A stretch of 64,000 bases of DNA, taken from contig NZ_LFCT01000015.1 in the NCBI RefSeq assembly GCF_008692605.1, positions 62,001 through 126,000 on the forward strand, given 5' to 3'. Below, piece after piece: positions 55,232 to 63,420 of the stretch. This DNA is from Sphingobium estronivorans (GTDB taxonomy: Bacteria; Pseudomonadota; Alphaproteobacteria; Sphingomonadales; Sphingomonadaceae). Within the stretch, counting starts at the first letter, position 1, and each line of letters begins with the position of its first letter. The notes under the pieces are model-generated. The model saw only the letters and a list, made by a program, of their open reading frames with translations. It did no database searches and was not told where the DNA came from. Both the position numbers and the translations under genes were made by a program.

Positions 55232-56964
55232 TGGCTACCACCCTGGCTGACGACCTGCGCCCGCTGCATCATCCGCACAGTTGGGTCACCAAATATGTCT
55301 GGAGCCAGGATCACAAGGTCATCGCCATCCAATATAGCTGCACCGCCATCGGCATCGGGCTGGTCGCGCTGGTGCTGTCGGCGCTGATGCGGCTGCAACT
55401 GGGCTTTCCGGGGGCGTTCCCGGCGATCCAGCCCGACAATTACCTGCAATTCGTGTCGATGCACGGCATGATCATGGTGGTCTATCTGCTGACCGCGCTG
55501 CTGCTGGGCGGTTTCGGAAATTATCTGATCCCGTTGATGATCGGGGCGCGGGACATGGTGTTCCCCTTCGTCAATATGCTCAGCTACTGGTTCTACCTGC
55601 TCTCGGTGATCGTGCTGGTGGCGGGGTTCTTCGTGCCGGGCGGGCCGACCGGCGCGGGATGGACGCTCTATCCGCCACAAGCGATCAGCGAGGGGACGCC
55701 GGGGCATCAATGGGGCATCGTCACCATGTTGGTGAGCCTCGCCATCTTCGTCGCGGCTTTCACCATGGGCGGCCTCAACTATGTGACCACGGTGTTGCAG
55801 GCGCGGACCAGGGGCATGACGCTGATGCGGATGCCTTTGTCGGTGTGGGGCATCTTCACCGCTTCGGTGATGGGTCTGCTGGCCTTCCCCGCTTTGTTCG
55901 TCGCGGCGATCATGATGCTGTTCGATCATCTGGCGGGCACCAGTTTCTTCATGCCTACGATGCAATCCATGGGCGCGATCACGCCGACGCAGGGCGGCAG
56001 TCCCCTCCTCTTCCAGCATCTCTTCTGGTTCTTCGGCCATCCCGAAGTCTATATCGTCGCCCTGCCCGCCTTCGGCATCGTGTCGGACCTGATCAGCGTC
56101 CATGCGCGGCGCAATATCTTCGGATACCGGATGATGGTGTGGGCCATCGTCATCATCGGCGCCTTGAGCTTCCTCGTCTGGGCGCATCATATGTATGTGT
56201 CGGGCATGAACCCTTATTTCGGGTTCTTCTTCGCCACATCGACGCTGATCATCGCCATTCCGACCGCGATCAAGGTCTATAACTGGCTGCTGACATTGTG
56301 GCGCGGCGATATTCACCTGCGCGTGCCGATGCTGTTCGCCATCGCCTTCATCTTCACCTTCATCCATGGCGGCTTGTCGGGGCTGTTTCTGGGCAATGTC
56401 AGTGTCGACGTGCCGTTGTCCGACACTTTCTTCGTCGTCGCGCATTTCCATATGGTGATGGGGGTGTCGCCGATATTGGTGATCTTCGGTGCGATCTACC
56501 ACTGGTATCCCAAAATCTTCGGGCGGATGTGGAACGACAGCTTGGGGAAGATGCATTTCTGGATCACCTTCATCGGCGTCTATGCGATTTTCCTCCCGAT
56601 GCATTATCTCGGCATTTTGGGCGTGCCGCGCCGTTATTATGCACTGGGTCAGGCGGACTTCATCCCCCCGTCGGTGCATCTGGCCAATGAATGGATCAGC
56701 ATTGCCGCGCTGATCGTCTTCTGCGCGCAGGGGTTGTTCTTCTACAACATGATCTGGAGCCTGTTCCGGGGGCCGAAGGCCGATCCCAATCCCTGGGGCG
56801 CGGCCAGCCTGGAGTGGCAGACGCCCGACACGCCGCCCGCCCATGGCAATTGGGGACCGCATCTGCCGACCGTCTATCGCTGGGCCTATGATTATAGCGT
56901 GCCCGGAGCGCCGCGCGACTTCATACCCCAGACGGAGCCGCGTGAGCCGGAGCCGCGCGCATGA
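55231..56964 (+). CDS. coxN: Cytochrome c oxidase subunit I, CoxN-type
   Basis: A 577-residue heme-copper subunit. It carries the heme and CuB ligands in FVSMHGMIMVVYLLTALLLG, WFFGHPEVYIVALPAFGIVS (cross-linked His-Tyr and the E of the D-channel), LVWAHHMYVSGMNPYFG (CuB histidines) and FFVVAHFHMVMGVSP. It follows subunit II directly. The gene order II-I-III-III is that of Bradyrhizobium coxMNOP, an alternative aa3-type oxidase. The N-terminus (HHPHSWVTKYVWSQDHKVIA) resembles that group. Confidence 0.95.
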   Translation: MATTLADDLRPLHHPHSWVTKYVWSQDHKVIAIQYSCTAIGIGLVALVLSALMRLQLGFPGAFPAIQPDNYLQFVSMHGMIMVVYLLTALLLGGFGNYLIPLMIGARDMVFPFVNMLSYWFYLLSVIVLVAGFFVPGGPTGAGWTLYPPQAISEGTPGHQWGIVTMLVSLAIFVAAFTMGGLNYVTTVLQARTRGMTLMRMPLSVWGIFTASVMGLLAFPALFVAAIMMLFDHLAGTSFFMPTMQSMGAITPTQGGSPLLFQHLFWFFGHPEVYIVALPAFGIVSDLISVHARRNIFGYRMMVWAIVIIGALSFLVWAHHMYVSGMNPYFGFFFATSTLIIAIPTAIKVYNWLLTLWRGDIHLRVPMLFAIAFIFTFIHGGLSGLFLGNVSVDVPLSDTFFVVAHFHMVMGVSPILVIFGAIYHWYPKIFGRMWNDSLGKMHFWITFIGVYAIFLPMHYLGILGVPRRYYALGQADFIPPSVHLANEWISIAALIVFCAQGLFFYNMIWSLFRGPKADPNPWGAASLEWQTPDTPPAHGNWGPHLPTVYRWAYDYSVPGAPRDFIPQTEPREPEPRA

Positions 56965-57536
56965 CGATCCTTGCCCGCCTGACGGAGAAAAGCTGGGAGC
57001 CGGGCGCGCAGCCGGTGGAGCGAGAGCGCCCCTCGGCGGGCACGGTCGGGACGCTGGCCTATTTCGGCGTGGCGACGGTGATGTTCACATTGCTGGTCGC
57101 GGCCTATCTGATGCGCATGGGGCTGCATGGCGGCGGGGATCATGTCCATGACTGGAAGCCCATGCCCGATCCGCCGCTGCTGTGGATCAACACGCTGGTG
57201 CTGATCGCGAGCAGCCTTGCATGGGAGGGGGCGCGGCGGACGCATCGGGGGGGCGCGGCGATCATGGGGGCGGCGTTGGGCATGGTGTTCCTCGCCGGGC
57301 AGCTGCTGCTGTGGCGGCATTATCAGGCGGCGGGCTATTATCTGTCCGCCAATCCGGCCAATGCCTTTTTCTATCTGCTCACGGCGCTGCACGGGCTGCA
57401 CCTGATGGGCGGGCTGGTCGCCGCCGGGCGGGCGCTGGCGGCGGCGAACATGCGCAATATCGCCTTGTGCGCCCTGTACTGGCATTTCCTGCTGATCGTC
57501 TGGTTGGTTCTGGCCGTTTTGTTGCTGTCGACGTGA
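56961..57536 (+). CDS. coxO: Cytochrome c oxidase subunit III-like protein, CoxO-type
   Basis: A 191-residue membrane protein starting MTILARLTEKSWEPGAQPVE. The subunit III pattern shows in TVGTLAYFGVATVMFTLLVA, NPANAFFYLLTALHGLHLMG and CALYWHFLLIVWLVLAVLLL with the ALHGLH and YWHFL motifs. It is shorter than mitochondrial subunit III. It overlaps coxN by four bases, and a second subunit III gene follows after 12 bases. Confidence 0.85.
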   Translation: MTILARLTEKSWEPGAQPVERERPSAGTVGTLAYFGVATVMFTLLVAAYLMRMGLHGGGDHVHDWKPMPDPPLLWINTLVLIASSLAWEGARRTHRGGAAIMGAALGMVFLAGQLLLWRHYQAAGYYLSANPANAFFYLLTALHGLHLMGGLVAAGRALAAANMRNIALCALYWHFLLIVWLVLAVLLLST

Positions 57537-57548
57537 GGATGGACCGTC

Positions 57549-58235
57549 ATGGCTCGAGAAATCACCAATAGGGAAGTCATAGGTCCCACGCTGCGGGAAA
57601 TCTCCGCCGACTGGTCCGCCGACCAGGAAGTCTTCCGCCATACCCATTGGGGCAAGGCGATGATGTGGATCTTCCTGCTGAGCGATACCTTCATCTTCTC
57701 CTGCTTCCTGACCGGTTACATGACGATGCGGGCGTCCGCCGTGCTGCCCTGGCCCAATACGGCGGAAGTCTTCGCGCTGAATATCGGCGGGCAGGACATC
57801 CCGCTCGTGCTGATTGCGATCATGACCTTTGCGCTCATCAGTTCCAGCGGCACCATGGCGATGGCGGTCAACTTCGGATACCGGCGCGACCGGCGCAAGA
57901 CGGCGACGCTCATGCTGCTGACCGCGCTGTTCGGCCTGACCTTCCTCAGCATGCAGGCCTTCGAATGGAGCAAGCTGATCTTCGAAGAAGGCGTGCGGCC
58001 ATGGTATAATCCCATGGGCGCGCCGCAATTCGGCGCCAGTTTCTTCATGATCACCGGCTTCCACGGACTGCATGTGACCTGCGGCGTCATCCTGCTGCTG
58101 ATCATCGCGTCCAAGGTGGCGCGGGGACATTATGACCGGACGGGCGATTATAGCGCGGTCGAGATTGCCGGGCTGTACTGGCATTTCGTCGATCTGGTCT
58201 GGGTTTTCATCTTCGCCTTTTTCTATCTTTGGTGA
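57549..58235 (+). CDS. coxP: Cytochrome c oxidase subunit III, CoxP-type
   Basis: A 228-residue subunit III with several membrane spans: MMWIFLLSDTFIFSCFLTGY, IAIMTFALISSSGTMAMAVN, FFMITGFHGLHVTCGVILLL and YWHFVDLVWVFIFAFFYLW. The E in AMQAFEWSKLI-type and FHGLH and YWHFVDLVW motifs are those of subunit III. It is a second, different subunit III next to the shorter CoxO, as in Bradyrhizobium. It lies in the same operon. Confidence 0.9.
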   Translation: MAREITNREVIGPTLREISADWSADQEVFRHTHWGKAMMWIFLLSDTFIFSCFLTGYMTMRASAVLPWPNTAEVFALNIGGQDIPLVLIAIMTFALISSSGTMAMAVNFGYRRDRRKTATLMLLTALFGLTFLSMQAFEWSKLIFEEGVRPWYNPMGAPQFGASFFMITGFHGLHVTCGVILLLIIASKVARGHYDRTGDYSAVEIAGLYWHFVDLVWVFIFAFFYLW

Positions 58236-58243
58236 GGTGCGCC

Positions 58244-58594
58244 ATGCAGGACAGTCCGCCCATCCCTTCCGATACCGCCCATGACGGCCAGCAGCATCCG
58301 ATCAGCCTGTACCTCAAGGTCTGGGGCCTGCTGTTCCTGCTCAGCGCCATGTCCTATCTGGTGGACTATATGCATGTGCAGGGGATCGTGCGCTGGACGC
58401 TGATCGTGACCTTCATGCTGCTGAAGGCCGGGCTGATCCTGTCGATCTTCATGCATATGGCGTGGGAACGGCTGTCGCTGATCTACGCGATACTGGTGCC
58501 GCCTTTGCTGCTGCTGGTGCTGGTGCGGATCATGACGATCGAGGCGAATTACGCCTTCTGGACCCGCGCGATCTTCATGGGCGGAGGGGGCTGA
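58244..58594 (+). CDS. Cytochrome c oxidase subunit IV (CyoD/CtaF-like)
   Basis: A 116-residue protein with three membrane helices: LYLKVWGLLFLLSAMSYLVD, VRWTLIVTFMLLKAGLILSI and IYAILVPPLLLLVLVRIMTI. The HISLYLKVW start and LLKAGLILSIFMHM motif mark the prokaryotic subunit IV family (PF03626). It stabilises the oxidase complex. I prefer the ATG at 58244; a GTG at 58229 would overlap coxP by 7 bases. Confidence 0.88.
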   Translation: MQDSPPIPSDTAHDGQQHPISLYLKVWGLLFLLSAMSYLVDYMHVQGIVRWTLIVTFMLLKAGLILSIFMHMAWERLSLIYAILVPPLLLLVLVRIMTIEANYAFWTRAIFMGGGG

Positions 58595-58597
58595 ACC

Positions 58598-59275
58598 ATG
58601 CATCGGATGGTCGGGATGACGGTGGCGCTGTGCGTGGCGGGGGCGTCGGTGACGGCGCTGGGCCTCGGCTGGTTCAGCGACAAGCTCTATAACCGGGTCA
58701 GGCCCGGGGAACTGGCCTATAAGCCGATGGAGGACATGCCGCCGCGCGTCGACATGGCCTCGATTCAGCGCGACTGGCCCGCCGGTTTCAGCGAGGCCGG
58801 GGAAGGCAGCCGGGTGATCGCCTATCACCGCGACATGCGGGGCAAGGCGCCGGTAGCCGTGGCCGGAAGCGCGGCGGGCGCCGCGCCTGCGCCGCCGCCC
58901 GACCTGGGCGCCCTGCTCGCCAGCGCGGATGCGGGCGCGGGCAAGCAGAAGGTGCAGCTTTGCATGAGTTGCCATGATTTCAGCCAGGGCGGCCCCAATC
59001 GCATCGGGCCGAACCTGTGGGGCGTGGTCGGGCGGCCGGTGGCGAGCCATGCGGGCTTTGCCTATTCGTCCGCCATGCAGGCGCATCGCGGCAGCTGGAG
59101 CTATGAAAATCTGTTCGCGTTCCTCGCCGCGCCGGCACGCGAGGTGCCGGGGACGAAGATGACCTTCGCGGGGCTGCGCAATCCGGCCGACCGGGCGGCG
59201 CTCATCAAATATCTCGCCACTCTGGGGACGGGTGCGCCGCCACTGCCTCAACCCAAGGCGATCGCCGCCCGATAA
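58598..59275 (+). CDS. Membrane-anchored c-type cytochrome of the oxidase operon
   Basis: A 225-residue class I cytochrome c. The N-terminal helix (MTVALCVAGASVTALGLGWF) acts as signal or anchor. The heme site CMSCH is in KVQLCMSCHDFSQGGPNRIG (near residue 126), and the axial Met is in PGTKMTFAGLRNPADRAALI. It resembles cytochrome c552/CycM-type electron donors. It is the last gene of the cox operon, so it probably delivers electrons to the CuA site of CoxM. A GGAGGGGGC site precedes it. Confidence 0.92.
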   Translation: MHRMVGMTVALCVAGASVTALGLGWFSDKLYNRVRPGELAYKPMEDMPPRVDMASIQRDWPAGFSEAGEGSRVIAYHRDMRGKAPVAVAGSAAGAAPAPPPDLGALLASADAGAGKQKVQLCMSCHDFSQGGPNRIGPNLWGVVGRPVASHAGFAYSSAMQAHRGSWSYENLFAFLAAPAREVPGTKMTFAGLRNPADRAALIKYLATLGTGAPPLPQPKAIAAR

Positions 59276-59281
59276 AGGGCG

Positions 59282-59527
59282 TCAGGGCGTGGAGGGCCTG
59301 CGCCAGTCCTCCTCGACCAGATAGCGGCTGAGGAAGGTCGATCCCTGCCGCGCCGCCGTCTTGGCGATATGGCGGCGGATGTCGTTGTCGCTGGATGACC
59401 CCAGCACCGCGCGGAAGGCCTCCATCGCCTTCGCCGTGGGTTCGCGTTTCAGGTCGACATAGGGCTGGAAAATATCGCCGAGCGCCTGTTCCCAGGCCTT
59501 CTCGATTTGAAGTAGCCGTCTTTCCAT
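59282..59527 (-). CDS. Small hypothetical protein
   Basis: An 81-residue helical protein starting MERRLLQIEKAWEQALGDIF, with no signal peptide or membrane span. It ends in TFLSRYLVEEDWRRPSTP. The ATG at 59527 follows an AAAGGCGAG site. It is convergent with the cytochrome c gene, with 6 bases between the stops. I do not recognise it. Confidence 0.55.
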   Translation of the reverse strand: MERRLLQIEKAWEQALGDIFQPYVDLKREPTAKAMEAFRAVLGSSSDNDIRRHIAKTAARQGSTFLSRYLVEEDWRRPSTP

Positions 59528-59671
59528 GGCTCGCCTTTCTGCGCTATGACCGCATATCCCGGATATGGTGTGGCCCGGCCTGCGCGACAAGTGGGACGCG
59601 GCGCCCTGCCGAGGGACAGAAGCGGATTGAAGGTCCCGCCCGGTTCACCCCGTCCCCTTATCACCCTGCTA

Positions 59672-60352
59672 TCAATCGCGTCTGACAAATCCATAGAGCA
59701 AGGTCCGAACGATGCGGGACGCTTCGGCCTCGGCAAACAGTGCCTCCCGGAAACCCGGCCGGGTCGATGCCATCATCACGATCGCGCTGGCGGACTCCAG
59801 CAGGGTTTCGGCCACTTCTTCGACCGAACCGGTGAGTTGGGTCCGTTCGGGATGACGCGCAATATAGGTTATCAGGCGCTTCTTGGTCTGGTTCTCCATG
59901 GTCGCGCGAAATGCTTCGAAAATTTCCTCGAACTTGATCGCGTCGCTTAAAAAGAGCCGAAAGACGCCCAGAAAGACCGGCTCCGTCGAAGCCGCGATGA
60001 TATTCGTCAATATGACCGTCAGTCCCACATCCATCGGTTGGGACAGGCCTTCTTCGCCGATGTCCGCAAGGTGATTGTCAAGGACATGCTGGATCACCGA
60101 TTTCAACAGATCGGCCTTGCTGCCATATCGCGCATAGATGGTGGGCTTGCCGACATGGGCGGCCTCCGCGATCCGGTCGATCGACGTGCCCGTATAGCCG
60201 TCGCGCGCAAAGATCGCCGCCGCCATATCCAGAATCCGCAAGCCTTTCAGCCTGGCATCCTCCCGCGTCGGCCTGCCGCCCCGTCCCACGGGTTTCGTCC
60301 CCTTCTTCGCCTGCCCGCCCGCTACCAAAACCCGATTCCCGTTCAGTCGCAT
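59672..60352 (-). CDS. TetR/AcrR family transcriptional regulator
   Basis: A 226-residue repressor. The N-terminal HTH is LRILDMAAAIFARDGYTGTS with SIDRIAEAAHVGKPTIYARY, followed by GSKADLLKSVIQHVL. The C-terminal ligand-binding domain is all-helical. It is divergent from the monooxygenase gene at 60511, and the 158-base gap carries an inverted repeat. It most likely controls the monooxygenase in response to its substrate. The long basic N-terminal extension (MRLNGNRVLVAGGQAKKGTK) is unusual but common in this family. Confidence 0.92.
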   Translation of the reverse strand: MRLNGNRVLVAGGQAKKGTKPVGRGGRPTREDARLKGLRILDMAAAIFARDGYTGTSIDRIAEAAHVGKPTIYARYGSKADLLKSVIQHVLDNHLADIGEEGLSQPMDVGLTVILTNIIAASTEPVFLGVFRLFLSDAIKFEEIFEAFRATMENQTKKRLITYIARHPERTQLTGSVEEVAETLLESASAIVMMASTRPGFREALFAEAEASRIVRTLLYGFVRRD

Positions 60353-60390
60353 CCAGGGGTTCCATAGCCCAAATGTGCGGCACTTTACAT

Positions 60391-60409
60391 AACTTTACCG
60401 TTAAGTTAA
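60391..60409. promoter_or_regulatory. Candidate TetR operator between regulator and monooxygenase
   Basis: TAACTT (60391-60396) and AAGTTA (60404-60409) form an inverted repeat spaced by 7 bases, spanning 19 bp, in an AT-rich segment of the divergent promoter region. The size and place fit a TetR-family operator. It lies 39 bases before the tetR start. Confidence 0.55.
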
Positions 60410-60510
60410 ATTGATTTACTGAATAGGATCGGTTCGACGGGCACGGAGCGCGTGATCGACAGCGGCTATCCCGCGCGCTGGTGCGCGAAGAGGTCAGGAG
60501 GGTGAGCGAT

Positions 60511-61983
60511 ATGAAGCGGGTGGCGATCATCGGGGCGGGGCCGGGCGGCATTTGCGCGGGCATCAAGATCAAGGAAGCTGGCTATGACGATTTCGTCATT
60601 ATCGAAAAAGCCGACGGCGTGGGCGGGACGTGGCGCCATAATATCTATCCGGGCTGCCGCTGCGACGTTCCCTCCAGCCTCTATTCCTTCTCGTTCGCCA
60701 TCAAGACGGACTGGACCGAACGCTATGCGTCGCAGGCCGAAATCCTCGCCTATCTCGAGTCCGTGGTGGAAGATTGGGGGCTGGCGCCGCATCTCCGGTT
60801 CGGCGCCGAGGTGCGGTCCGCCACCTGGCACGAGGATGCCGCCTGCTGGCATCTCACGCTTTCGGACGGCACGCGGATAGAGGCGGAGGTCCTGATCGGC
60901 GCCGTCGGCCTGTTCAATGCGCCTGCCATGCCGGATATTCCCGGCCTCTCGGAATTCGGCGGCGCGGTCATGCATTCGGCGCGCTGGGATCGCTCCATCG
61001 ACCTCGCCGACCGCAATGTCGCCGTGATCGGGAGCGCGGCAAGCGCCGTGCAGTTCGTGCCTGAAATCGCCCCCCATGTCCGGCACCTGCAAATCTATCA
61101 GCGCACGCCCAATCATGTGCGCCCGCGCGAGGAATATACGGCCGAAGAGCGCCAGCGCCTGATCGGCAATGAACAGGCCATGCGCGAAGACAGATCGCTG
61201 ATATTCGACTGGGTCGACGCGATCTGCGGGTTCGAGGACCCGGAATTGCTGGCGCAGGGCCAGAGGGATTGCGACGAGGCCCTATCGGTCGTCGCCCATG
61301 CCGGGACGCGGGACAGGCTGCGGCCGGATTTCCTGTTCGGAGCCAAGCGGCCGCTCGTATCGAGCGACTGGTTTCCGACCTTCAATCGACCCAATGTCGA
61401 ACTTGTGACGGAACCCGTCGACCATGTCACGGCATCCACGATCGTGACCGCGGATGGCCAGGAACGGCCGGTCGACGTGATGATCCTGGCGACCGGGTTC
61501 GAAACCACCCGCTTTCTCTCGGTGGTCGATGTGACCGGCCGCGACGGACGGCGGCTCGATGAACTGTGGCGCGATGGCGCACGAGCTTATCGGGGCATTA
61601 CGATCAGCGGTTTTCCGAATCTTTTCATGCTCTACGGCCCCAATACCAATAATGGGTCCATCCTTTTCAACATCGAGCGGCAGACGGACTATGCGGTCCG
61701 GCATCTTGAGCGCATGGAACGGGAGGATCTGGACTGGATCGACCTCCGCCCGGAGGCGATGGACCGGTATAATACGCGCCTGCAGGACGAGATCGGCGCC
61801 GTCCGTCCATGGCAGGGCGCCGTCAACGGATATTACCGGGCGCAAAACGGGCTGAACGTGACGCAATGGCCGCACGGAATGACACGCTATGCGCAAGAGC
61901 TCGCGAAGCCCGATTTCGATGCCTACGACACCGCCGCGCCGACCTTCGCCCATGCCGAGCCGACAGCCGCCGAACCCCTGTAG
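60511..61983 (+). CDS. Flavin-containing monooxygenase, Baeyer-Villiger type
   Basis: A 490-residue FAD/NADPH enzyme. The FAD fold is at the start (VAIIGAGPGGICAGIKIKEA), the second GxGxxG-type fold is NVAVIGSAASAVQFVPEIAP, and the BVMO fingerprint FxGxxxHxxxW is FGGAVMHSARWDR (near residue 150). It ends with GPNTNNGSILFNIERQTDYA. Such enzymes turn ketones into esters or lactones, or oxidise N and S atoms. The substrate is unknown. A TetR gene is divergent. The ATG at 60511 has an AGGAGG site 9 bases upstream. Confidence 0.92.
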   Translation: MKRVAIIGAGPGGICAGIKIKEAGYDDFVIIEKADGVGGTWRHNIYPGCRCDVPSSLYSFSFAIKTDWTERYASQAEILAYLESVVEDWGLAPHLRFGAEVRSATWHEDAACWHLTLSDGTRIEAEVLIGAVGLFNAPAMPDIPGLSEFGGAVMHSARWDRSIDLADRNVAVIGSAASAVQFVPEIAPHVRHLQIYQRTPNHVRPREEYTAEERQRLIGNEQAMREDRSLIFDWVDAICGFEDPELLAQGQRDCDEALSVVAHAGTRDRLRPDFLFGAKRPLVSSDWFPTFNRPNVELVTEPVDHVTASTIVTADGQERPVDVMILATGFETTRFLSVVDVTGRDGRRLDELWRDGARAYRGITISGFPNLFMLYGPNTNNGSILFNIERQTDYAVRHLERMEREDLDWIDLRPEAMDRYNTRLQDEIGAVRPWQGAVNGYYRAQNGLNVTQWPHGMTRYAQELAKPDFDAYDTAAPTFAHAEPTAAEPL

Positions 61984-62313
61984 AGACAGGATGCGCAGAT
62001 GGGCTGGAAGGCAGCGACGCCGGGGCCACGATTGCATGACGCCAATCCAGACCGCGGCCTGAATTGTCCGCGCATTCCGACCCTCGCAGAACGAACCGGA
62101 AAGGTCCGCCATCAACATATGCCGGTCGCCCAAGTCATGGCGGCCATCGTTAAAAAGACCGCGATAATCAAGATCGCCGGCAACGGCCCGCCCACAGCTA
62201 AAGACCAACCACCTATACGCACCGGGTTCTGCTTCCCAGCATGAGGAAGACTTCGAACCGGAATCATTTCGTTTCAACAACGATATTTAATGCACGTCCC
62301 TCTTTCCAAACCG
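61984..62313. other. Gap without a convincing gene between monooxygenase and cellulose genes
   Basis: The stretch of about 385 bases to the next start contains an 81-codon frame (61999-62244) with poor composition and no ribosome site. The region 62244-62340 becomes AT-rich and looks like a promoter. I see no RNA gene. Confidence 0.6.
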
Positions 62314-62352
62314 TTGAAAAGACTTTTAATCGACGGATATATAGCGGTCGAT
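62314..62352 (+). promoter_or_regulatory. Promoter of the cellulose operon with an inverted repeat over the -10 box
   Basis: TTGAAA (62314-62319), then 18 bases, then TATATA (62338-62343). The -10 box is enclosed by ATCGAC (62329-62334) and GTCGAT (62347-62352), an inverted repeat spaced by 12 bases that could bind a regulator. An AGGAAGGGG ribosome site and the first ATG follow at 62369. Confidence 0.6.
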
Positions 62353-62368
62353 ATAGGAAGGGGTTCTG

Positions 62369-62707
62369 ATGCGATCGGATGCAGCCAATCTCCTCGCGCG
62401 CCTGGGGCGCAAGGATTTTCGATATCGCGAGTTCACCGATAATTTCGCGGATATGGAGCTGTGGCCCATTTTCGAGGCCCTGCTGACGGACGACCGAATC
62501 GTCGGCAAGCCCGTCTCCGCGCTCGCGGCCCGAAATATGGAAGACATCATGCCGTCCGCCGCCAGGGCGTCAGCGGGCGTCACCCCGGAATATGGGCTTT
62601 TCGAACAATATGGCACCGATCAGCTCGCATCGCGCCGCGAGAAGCAGGGGGAACTCAATGCATTCCTCCAGCGGCTTTCCAGGGACGATGCGGAGGAGAC
62701 GGACTGA
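62369..62707 (+). CDS. Small BcsR/BcsP-like cellulose operon protein
   Basis: A 112-residue protein. The N-terminus (SDAANLLARLGRKDFRYREF) resembles the D-x-x-x-L-x-x-x-F/L-G...Y-x-E-I/F motif at the start of BcsR and BcsP proteins, which bind BcsQ and BcsE in cellulose secretion. The remainder is unlike known families to me and contains a second segment, TPEYGLFEQYGTDQLASRRE. It is the first gene after the promoter and overlaps the BcsQ gene by one base (TGATG). The function is inferred from position and a weak motif. Confidence 0.6.
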   Translation: MRSDAANLLARLGRKDFRYREFTDNFADMELWPIFEALLTDDRIVGKPVSALAARNMEDIMPSAARASAGVTPEYGLFEQYGTDQLASRREKQGELNAFLQRLSRDDAEETD

Positions 62708-63420
62708 TGCCGCTGATCCTCTGCCATTCCCCGAAAGGTGGGACGGGCAACAGCTTTGTCGCGGCGCATGTCGCCATGCATCTGGCGCGCAACGGGCATG
62801 ACGCCGTCGCCCTGGATTTCACCTATCAGGATGCGCTCAAGCTGTATTTCGGCCTCTTGCCCAGTCAGACCCTGGCGGAATTTCGCAGCGGTGGAGGCGG
62901 TGGCCTGGCGGTCGCGGGCGTCGAACTGTCGTCCGCTTATCAGCTGGCGCGGGACAGGGATTTCGTCGCGGCGCTGCGCGAGGGGCGCACGCCTTTTTCG
63001 GGACGGAAAATCCATGTCGCCGATGTCGCCGCAGGCGACAGGGAAACAAAAGACCTGCTGCTTCCCCATGCGCTCCTCCAGATCTGTACGCTTCTGCCTC
63101 AACCCGCCTCGCTTGCATCCCTGGGCAAGATTCAGGCGGATACGCCGGCGGTCGAGCTGCCCCGCACCGTTTTCGTCCTGAATCAGCTCGACGATACGCA
63201 TCGCTTCTCTCGCCATACCCATATTTTTTTGCGGGAATTGCTGGGGGATCGCCTGATCGGCACGATCCGGCGGGATGAAGCGGTGAACGAGGCGGCGGCG
63301 ATGTTCGAACCCATCGGGAAATACGCGCCCGCCAGCGCCGCGCTCAGCGACGTGGCGCAAGTGGCGAAGCGCATCGAGGCGCGCGCCGGACTGGAAGCAG
63401 AGGCGGACCGGATCTCGTGA
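62707..63420 (+). CDS. bcsQ: Cellulose biosynthesis protein BcsQ (MinD/ParA-like)
   Basis: A 237-residue ParA-type protein. The P-loop reads SPKGGTGNSFVAAHVAMHLA, with Asn where ordinary MinD proteins have the catalytic Lys; E. coli BcsQ also deviates here (Thr). The end, IRRDEAVNEAAAMFEPIGKY with SDVAQVAKRIE, matches the C-terminal H-R-D-E-A pattern of BcsQ. It localises or assembles the cellulose secretion machine at the cell pole or membrane. It overlaps bcsA by 4 bases (GTGA). Confidence 0.88.
   Translation: MPLILCHSPKGGTGNSFVAAHVAMHLARNGHDAVALDFTYQDALKLYFGLLPSQTLAEFRSGGGGGLAVAGVELSSAYQLARDRDFVAALREGRTPFSGRKIHVADVAAGDRETKDLLLPHALLQICTLLPQPASLASLGKIQADTPAVELPRTVFVLNQLDDTHRFSRHTHIFLRELLGDRLIGTIRRDEAVNEAAAMFEPIGKYAPASAALSDVAQVAKRIEARAGLEAEADRIS

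Noticed and set aside
61999..62244. 81-codon open frame after the monooxygenase
   Set aside because: It has no ribosome site and a composition unlike neighbouring proteins; no recognisable domain.
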